A model generated the notes under the pieces. It ran no database searches. It had not been told where the DNA came from and worked only from the letters and a program-made list of their open reading frames with translations. From Caenorhabditis remanei (Eukaryota; Nematoda; Chromadorea; Rhabditida; Rhabditidae): a stretch of 64,000 bases of DNA. Every line of letters starts with the position of its first letter. The stretch's first letter is position 1. The stretch covers positions 16,802,001-16,866,000 of the forward strand of contig NC_071328.1 in assembly GCF_010183535.1 (NCBI RefSeq), in the 5' to 3' direction. Made by a program: the position numbers and the translations under genes. Positions 57,868 to 64,000 of the stretch are shown one piece after another.

Positions 57868-59502
57868 TTAACACTCATTAGCACTGCTCGTCGTCGCCGC
57901 AAATCCTCCACCATTCTCCTGCATTTTCTTCGTCATTTTCATCACATTCAGTGTCGGGAAGTATCCGAGACCTTGCAAGAACAACATCATGCTCTCCGTG
58001 ACAGCATCCGGACGGTCATCCAATACCAAGCCACACGAATCCGAGATTTTTATCCAGTCAGCGTTGGCGGGGTCCAACTTTGTATTAACCTCGACAGTGT
58101 CCTCAATATGAGCACTTCCCGCTCCGACGAGTTGTAAAACGGGAACTTTCAACTGGACACCGGTGGTTCCGTCACGAGAAATCGGGAGGGGTTGTCGTTG
58201 GATATATGATTCAATGAACGCCGCAAGACTATTCGGATTCGGCAAATGTTGGAAAAAGACACGATATTGGCGAACGATATCCGGACTGCATCTGTCATAA
58301 TTTCTTCCAAAGTGATGCCACATCAAGTAGTCCACCGTGAACTTTGTCATTCCAACTTTACGAAGATACGACGCATTCCATTTCTCGTATCCCCACTCGA
58401 CCCATCCTGACTTGCCAGAACAACAATTCACAAGAATCAAAGCGATCACACGATTCTGATTCTGTGCCGCATATCTCAGAAGGACGTTCGCTCCAACGCC
58501 GACACCGAATCCGATGAATTGATTCAGTTTGAAGTGATCTGCCACGTTTTCGATTGTCTTCGCCACGCCGTCCATCGTTGGGTATTGGTAGCTGAAAAAA
58601 ATTGAGTAATAGGGGATTTGGAAGCAATTTTTCAGTTTTGAATGGAAAAAAAGCGAAAGGCAAACCAGACAGCTTCAGAACTCTGAATATAGAATGTCTG
58701 GCGTACCTTTAACGCGTTTTTTTTCATTTTTTAAACATGACTTACTTCTCTGGAAGTGGTTGAGCATCCATCTCCTGTCCAGGTGCGTTGACATTGTAGA
58801 TGCAGAATTTGTCGGCGAACTCGGCGATCGATACGAATTGGAAGAAGTTTTGGAAGTTGCTTTCAGCTGGAAATGGGGAAAAGTTTAATTTTCATGTAAT
58901 TTTTGAATAAAATATCTTATTTTAGCGCGAAAATTGACATTTTCGTGCCAATTTTCCGTTATTTTGAAGAAAGATAGTGAAAAAAAAACTTAAATTTGAG
59001 AATTTGCTGAGGCGAACTGACCACAAACTACACAAGTGAGTTAGCCTCAGTAAAACAAGGATAATCTGATAAATTGGTTACTTTTGGTGTTTTCGAGCAA
59101 TTTTTGGCATAAAATGAGAATATTCGCTGTTTTTCATTCTGAAAACCGTCGAAATGTGATAAAACTCTGTAAAATTCCGCCATTTTCAAGTTTCGTTGAG
59201 GCTTACTGACTACAAACTAAACAAGTGAGTTAGCCTCAGTAAAGTTTGATACTGCTCATTTTTCAACGGATTTCGGCAATTTTTGAAGAAAAAACCTTTT
59301 TTTTCAGTTTTAACTCACAATCAAGACCCAAATCATGGAAAGTGATCATCGGAACCTTCTTCGGATCTTTCCGATCTCCATAAATCGATACTTTCACCTG
59401 TCCGAATGCGGTATTCACTTTTTCCTCAGTGAAATTATTAGCCGCTTCCTCCATTAGCGGCTGCATATCGCGTGTGAACGAGTGCATTTCTATTGACGCC
59501 AT
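57868..59502 (-). CDS. NDRG family alpha/beta-hydrolase-fold protein
   Basis: Exons 59502-59319, 58866-58746 and 58591-57868; 1029 nt, 342 residues. Family signatures: GQVKVSIYGDRKDPKKVPMI then TFHDLGLD (about 35-61), FCIYNVNAPGQE, and FIGFGVGVGANVLLRYAAQN. In the last motif the catalytic serine of true hydrolases is replaced by glycine (GxGxG), as in all NDRG proteins, so no enzyme activity is expected. LVNCCSGKSGWVEWGYEKWN and LQLVGAGSAH also fit. NDRGs are cytoplasmic stress and differentiation factors of uncertain biochemistry. An acceptor TATTTTCAG lies 4 bases before the ATG. I recall the C. elegans orthologue as Y48G10A.3. Confidence 0.92.
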
Positions 59503-61571
59503 GGTTCTGAAAATAAGGAAATTTCAGTGGAAAAAAAAGTTTTCAGTGAAAATAACGGATAAAAAGGAAGGGAGCAAGTGGAATTTAAATTGGATTTTTT
59601 AGTGCCTCGTAGCCAGAAGAGGATGCAAGAAGGGGCTAAAGTACACAAGGTTTGGGACTTTTAAAGCTGTATCTTGAAGCTTTTAAACTACAAAATTGAA
59701 AAAATAATAATTCTGATATTAAAAATTCGGAATTTCTACAAAAACTTATCATTTTTGAAGAAAAATCATAATTTTAAGCCAAAACGATTTTACTGAGGCT
59801 AACTCAATGTTGTAGTTTATAGCCAGTTAGCCTCAGCAAAGCATACTGAGGCTAACTCACTACAAACTACAAAAAATAATTAGCATCAGTGAGAAACGGA
59901 ACTTTCTCAATTTTCATAGGATTTTCGCGTTTCGAGTGTCAATGAGACCAATTTCAATTCAAAATTCGAGAGTTTTGAACATTTCAATATCACTATACCG
60001 TTATCCGTCTACAACACAACATCAAGCTTTAAAACGCGTCAAAGGCACACCAGACAGTCTAATAATTGCTCTTTTCGAGAAGTTCCTCTTCTTCTCAAAT
60101 ATCTCATCTTCTCAAGTTTCTAGACAACTTATTTTGATCCATTTGATCCTATTTTAGTGCAATAAAGAACTCAAAAGCACGCCAGAAACCTGAAAACTGG
60201 CACCTGTTTATACTTTTTCTTGACTTTTCAATGAAATTTGAGTAACTTTGGGAAGATTCTAGATGGTCGTTACGTAGAAAATACATAGAAAATCACAAGA
60301 TTTGATGAAAAAATGACGAGATGAAATTGTACAGTTTCTGCTATCTCGAAAGAATGAAAGTAAAAGGTTGCGGGTTGGCGGAGAGAGAGATGGAGAGAAC
60401 ATATGATCGGTCGGTCGATTTTTCGAAAAGCACATAGAAAATGGGCGGAAGCGAGGTGAGACGCAGAGAGAATTTCATCGGTCAGACGGCCAGAGAGATA
60501 CGAAGTGAAGAGAGTGGAAGAAGAAGTCTATTGATTCTGTTTGGTGGCGTCTCTCGTCTTCTTTGTTGACCCAAAGTTCCTTAGGGCGCGGAAGCGCCAG
60601 CTTTTGGTGGGAAATTGGAGGAGCTGAAATGAATGAAGGAGGACTCCTTCTAGAGAAGAGCCTCTGGAAATTTGAGATTTTTTGCTCGTTTTTAGATTTT
60701 TTTTTCTGTTTTTAAAGAAATTAGTTTTATTTTATTGAAAACTTGTAAATTTATCTGAAAATTAATTGGTAATCACTAATAAATCTTTGCGCTCTCCACT
60801 CTCTAACACGTGTTAATAGAGTTAACTGAGGGTAACTTACTTGTGTAGTTTGTAGTCTCTTAGCCTCAATAGAAATTCTCTTTATGCTAATTTATTTACT
60901 TTTTGGGATTTTTTGAATGAAATACAAGTTTTTTAGAACGATTTGATTTCAACAATTCGATAAATACAAAAAATCAAGAAAAAATGGGCAAAAATCAATG
61001 AAAAACAACAGAAAGAGGCTTAAAAACTGAAAATTATCATTAATCACTGAAATTTCTCTGCACTCTCCACTCTCTAACGCGTGGCACAATGGAGCGCATT
61101 TGCCATATTCAATTTTTAAGCGAAGACCCCACAAATTCCGAGGAAAAAAAACTCCTGGGAAACGAACTCCTGGGAAAAAGGCGGGGCCAAGCGCGCTGAT
61201 TGGCTAATCAGTTGCGCAATCTTGCTAATTAGCATTTTGCAGCCAATCAGCGCGCTTGGTCCCGCCTTTTTCCCAGGAGTTCGTTTCCCAGGAGTCTTTT
61301 TTCCTCGGAATTTGTGGGGTCTCTTTAAGCGATTTTTTTTTGAAATAGCACTTTTAACGTCTGAAACTGCTTAATTTCTGAACCGATTTCAACAATTTTT
61401 GAAGCTAAAATATTTTCTGTAATTCGGGAAACTTTTTAATATCAAATTCAGTATAGTTAAACCTATAAAGTCTGCAGAGAATTCCCTTATCAATTTTTCT
61501 TATCAATTTCCCTTGTTTCCGCTGGTCAAACCCCAAAAATCGATTAATTTCTTTCAGAAATTCTTCGCAAA
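59503..61571. promoter_or_regulatory. Divergent spacer, NDRG / S-formylglutathione hydrolase
   Basis: About 2 kb. 59786-59892 holds a GAGGCTAA palindrome pair; 60030 and 60170 hold CTGGCGC-family motifs. 60360-60560 is GA-rich (GGCGGAGAGAGAGATGGAGA) and could be an NDRG core promoter. 60590-60605 is a small GCGC hairpin, 61075-61100 has GAGCGC motifs, and 61123-61323 is a hAT-like MITE. No gene is supported. Confidence 0.4.
61123..61323. mobile_element. hAT-like MITE with 8-bp target duplication, upstream of esd
   Basis: 201 bp. The ends AAGACCCCACAAATTCCGAG and its near-complement (GAATTTGTGGGGTCTC) extend as inverted arms of about 80 bp that include CTCCTGGGAAACGAACTCCT and GCCAATCAGCGCGCTTGG. 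The 8-bp duplication TTTAAGCG lies at 61115-61122 and 61324-61331. It ends about 240 bp before the esd start codon. Confidence 0.85.
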
Positions 61572-62721
61572 ATGGCTGCCACGTTGGTCTCAAGCAATCG
61601 AAGCTTTAAGGGACGTCAATTCGTCTATAAACATGCCAGGTACCCTTTGAATTTTTTTTCAAAAAAAAAACAATTAATTTCTCTCTCAAAACCTTTTTTC
61701 CAGCACCACCACCAACTGCGACATGACATTTGGTGTCTATATCCCGGATCACGAAGCCGATGAGAAGCTTCGCACCCTCTTCTACCTCTCCGGACTCACC
61801 TGTACCCACGCGAATTTCATGGAGAAATCCGGATTCCAGCAATACGCCTCGAAGCACCGTTTCATCGTCGTTCACCCAGATACATCGCCACGTGGCGTCG
61901 ATGTCGAAGGCGACTCGGACAGTTGGGATTTCGGAAAAGGGGCGGGATTTTATGTGAATGCCACCGTGGAGAAATGGGCGAAAAACTATAGAATGTATGA
62001 TTATATTGTCGAGGAATTGTTGGAGGACGTCGTGCCGAAACTCGCTCCGATCGATACAGCTAGAGTTGGTGAGTTTTAGAGACCGCCCGTGTTTTTTTTT
62101 CGAGTTTTAGAGACCGGCCGTGTTTTTTTTCGAGTTTTAGAGGCCGCCCGTGTTTTTTTCGAGTTTTAGAGACCGTCCGTGTTTTTTTTTCGAGTTTTAG
62201 AGACCGCCCGTGTTTTTTTTCGAGTTTTAGAGACCGTCCGTGTTTTTTGAAGTTTTTTGAAGTTTTTTGGTGTTCAAAAACTCCAAAATTATCTCATTAT
62301 TTTCCCATTTCCAGGAATCTTCGGCCACTCGATGGGCGGTCACGGAGCTATCACCATCGGCCTCCGCAACCCTTCAAAATTCAAATCGATTTCCGCATTC
62401 GCTCCGATTTGCAACCCAATCACCGTTCCATGGGGTCAAAAAGCTCTCGCCGGATACCTTGGAGACGATCAATCCACGTGGAAAGAATACGATGCGTCGG
62501 AAGTTCTGAAGGCGTACACGGGACAATGTCGTATTATTCTTATCGATCAGGGAACTGCTGATAACTTCTTGGAGCAATTGAAACCCGAAACCCTGAAGGA
62601 TACGAATCACGCTGGAGTCGTGGTTAGAATGCAACCGGAATTCGATCATTCTTACTATTTCATTGCCACGTTTATGGAAGATCATTTCGAACATCATGCC
62701 AAGATTTTTAGATCTATTTAA
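61572..62721 (+). CDS. S-formylglutathione hydrolase (esterase D)
   Basis: Exons 61572-61639, 61704-62068 and 62315-62721; 840 nt, 279 residues, the usual family length. The alpha/beta hydrolase shows [20 protein letters not shown], the nucleophile Ser150 in GHSMGGHGA, the GTADNF acid region and the catalytic His256 in [11 protein letters not shown]. It hydrolyses S-formylglutathione to formate and glutathione in the cytosol, the second step of glutathione-dependent formaldehyde detoxification. The ATG is 14 bases after TTTCAG, a likely trans-splice site. The second intron contains a 30-bp tandem repeat. Codon use is stronger and more GC-rich than in neighbouring genes, consistent with high expression. 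I recall the C. elegans orthologue as Y48G10A.1. Confidence 0.95.
62069..62252 (+). repeat. 30-bp minisatellite in esd intron 2
   Basis: About six tandem copies of CGAGTTTTAGAGACCGCCCG plus TGTTTTTTTT. Units differ mainly at CCGCCCG/CCGTCCG/CCGGCCG and in T-run length. The array begins inside the donor region (GGTGAGTTTTAGAGACC), so the 5' splice site itself resembles a repeat unit. Confidence 0.9.
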
Positions 62722-64000
62722 TTTATTTTCTCTGATGTTTATTCTTGTTTTATGCTGTAAAAATAGTATTTCTTTGTTTTTCTCTCAGAAAATCTCGAAA
62801 ATCTGACTGAATTTCACAAAATCACCTCAATTTGATGTTTTCTGAGGCTAACCGGCTATAAACTACAAATCTCGTTTAGCCTCAGTAAAATCGGTTTTCG
62901 GCGCACAGGCTACACTCTAGTCACCTTAATGATTGATAAGATGATCGGAAAGACATGTGGTCACTTTGAAAAATAATTTTTGTTTTATTTTTCCTCATAT
63001 TTTTTTCGCTTTTCCTTGTTTTTGAATGATCTTCCATTTCGTGTTTTGGCTGAGGCTAACTTTTTTGTAGTTTGTAGTCGTTTAGCCGCTGCAAAAGTCA
63101 TTTTTTAATCTCAAAAAGATGAAAATAATCAGAAAAGTGAGACAAAATTCATTGGCTTGAAATTGGCTTGAAAAATACACGTAAAGCGTCACAAAAATAG
63201 AATATTTACAGCGAAAAACTGAAAATTTTAAACAAAAAAAAAGCTAAACAAATTCTTTTCAAAAAACCGGAAAACATTTGTTGAGGTTTTTGGGATGAAG
63301 AAGACAAGGCGGAGCAAGAGAGAACACTGGCAGTAGAAGATGCGCTCTACTGGACACATGTTGTCCGTGGAGCGTATTTGCATCGGAGAATACTAATTAG
63401 GTTTTAATTGGTGCTTCAAAACCAAATGGTCGGCGCCACGTATCGGGAGAGGATGACGTCGATAGAAGGAGATCGCAGAGCTTATTGAACGGAATAGAGG
63501 ACCTTCGCCTGGAAAATTGATCGAGTGAAAAAGTGCGCTCTACTGATAAAAATAAACATTCAAAATTTTAATGCAGAAATCGCGCTCTATTGATGAAACT
63601 CTAGTTTTCTTTTTCAGAAAGTTAGCTCCAGTGGCACAACGAGCAGTATTAAACTTTACTGAGGCTAACACACTTTTGTAGTTTGTAGTCAGTTAGCCTC
63701 AGTAAATCTCTAGATGTTTACTGAGGCTAACTGACTACAAACTACAACTTTTCTTAGCCTCAACAAAAATCGGTTTTCACCTTCAAATTTTACTGAGGCT
63801 AAACGAGATTTGTAGTTTGTAGTCAGTTAGCCTCAGTAAACATCTAGAGATTTAAACATCTAGAGAGATTTACTGAGGCTAACTGACTACAAACTACAAA
63901 TCTCGTTTAGCCTCAGTAAAAACCGAATTTTCTCAAATTTCTCTTTTTTTTCCGTTTTTTTTCAGAATTTTTTTTGTAGTTTGTAGTGTAACTCACCAAT
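62722..64000. other. Gene-free end of window
   Basis: Contains esd 3' UTR, single GAGGCTAA units (about 62838-62890, 63050-63090), GAGCGC/GCGCTC motifs (about 63340-63375, 63530-63590) and the higher-order palindrome. No gene is supported. Confidence 0.5.
63650..63925. repeat. Higher-order palindrome of GAGGCTAA units
   Basis: Four units alternate in internal orientation and are linked by CATCTAGAGA / TCTCTAGATG spacers that are themselves inverted. The outer 110 bp on each side are near reverse complements. A fold of the whole block would be about 275 nt. Confidence 0.8.

Noticed and set aside
57868..59502. NDRG gene as an active hydrolase
   Set aside because: The nucleophile position is glycine (GVGVGAN), as in the non-catalytic NDRG family.
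14080..63925. Regular palindromes could suggest a CRISPR array
   Set aside because: Units are spread through introns of spliced eukaryotic genes, have no constant spacers and the host is a nematode.

Overview
The window is nematode nuclear DNA, almost certainly from a Caenorhabditis species. Introns are short and end in TTTTCAG. Several start codons lie just downstream of trans-splice-type acceptors, one gene pair has operon-like spacing, and the proteins are recognisably Caenorhabditis orthologues. From memory of C. elegans, the gene content resembles parts of chromosome I. I cannot name the species.

Layout. (1) 1-11.5 kb: no confident complete gene. It holds palindromic transposons, minisatellites and one unrecognised minus-strand gene 3' end (5068-5804) lying between inverted repeats. 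(2) 11.5-22.7 kb: an RGK-type (Rad/Gem/Kir) small GTPase with two or three alternative first exons. Its introns hold a nested hAT-like MITE and a tRNA-like element. (3) 23.2-29.5 kb: Ncb5or (cytochrome b5 + CS + b5 reductase, minus strand), diverging from impt-1 (IMPACT), which is followed 139 bp later by a four-pass membrane protein that looks like spe-38. (4) 29.5-35.6 kb: gene-free, with fold-back elements. (5) 35.6-49.8 kb: a large cysteine-rich Ly6/three-finger-like single-pass membrane protein, a CCDC86/Cgr1-like protein (minus), SLC25A46, eIF3j and an LSD1-type histone demethylase. (6) 50.0-59.5 kb, minus strand: Integrator subunit 8, an F-box/FBA_2 protein and an NDRG family protein. 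(7) 61.5-62.7 kb: S-formylglutathione hydrolase. (8) To the end: repeats.

All gene models below were assembled by hand from splice sites. In every complete model the exon phases join without a frameshift and the total length is a multiple of three.

The genes are mostly housekeeping: translation control (impt-1, eif-3.J), transcription and chromatin (ints-8, LSD1), redox and formaldehyde metabolism (Ncb5or, esd), and mitochondrial dynamics (SLC25A46). They do not form one pathway.

The most unusual signal is not a gene. A roughly 50-bp palindrome (arms ACTGAGGCTAA / TTAGCCTCAGT around GACTACAAACTACAAA) sits in a large share of the introns and intergenic gaps, often as head-to-head pairs making palindromes of about 105 bp. 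Four further short dispersed families (CACTGAC, GAGCGC, CTGGCGC...GCG, and a GCGGTTG MITE) share the non-coding space. Some very short introns consist almost only of such motifs.
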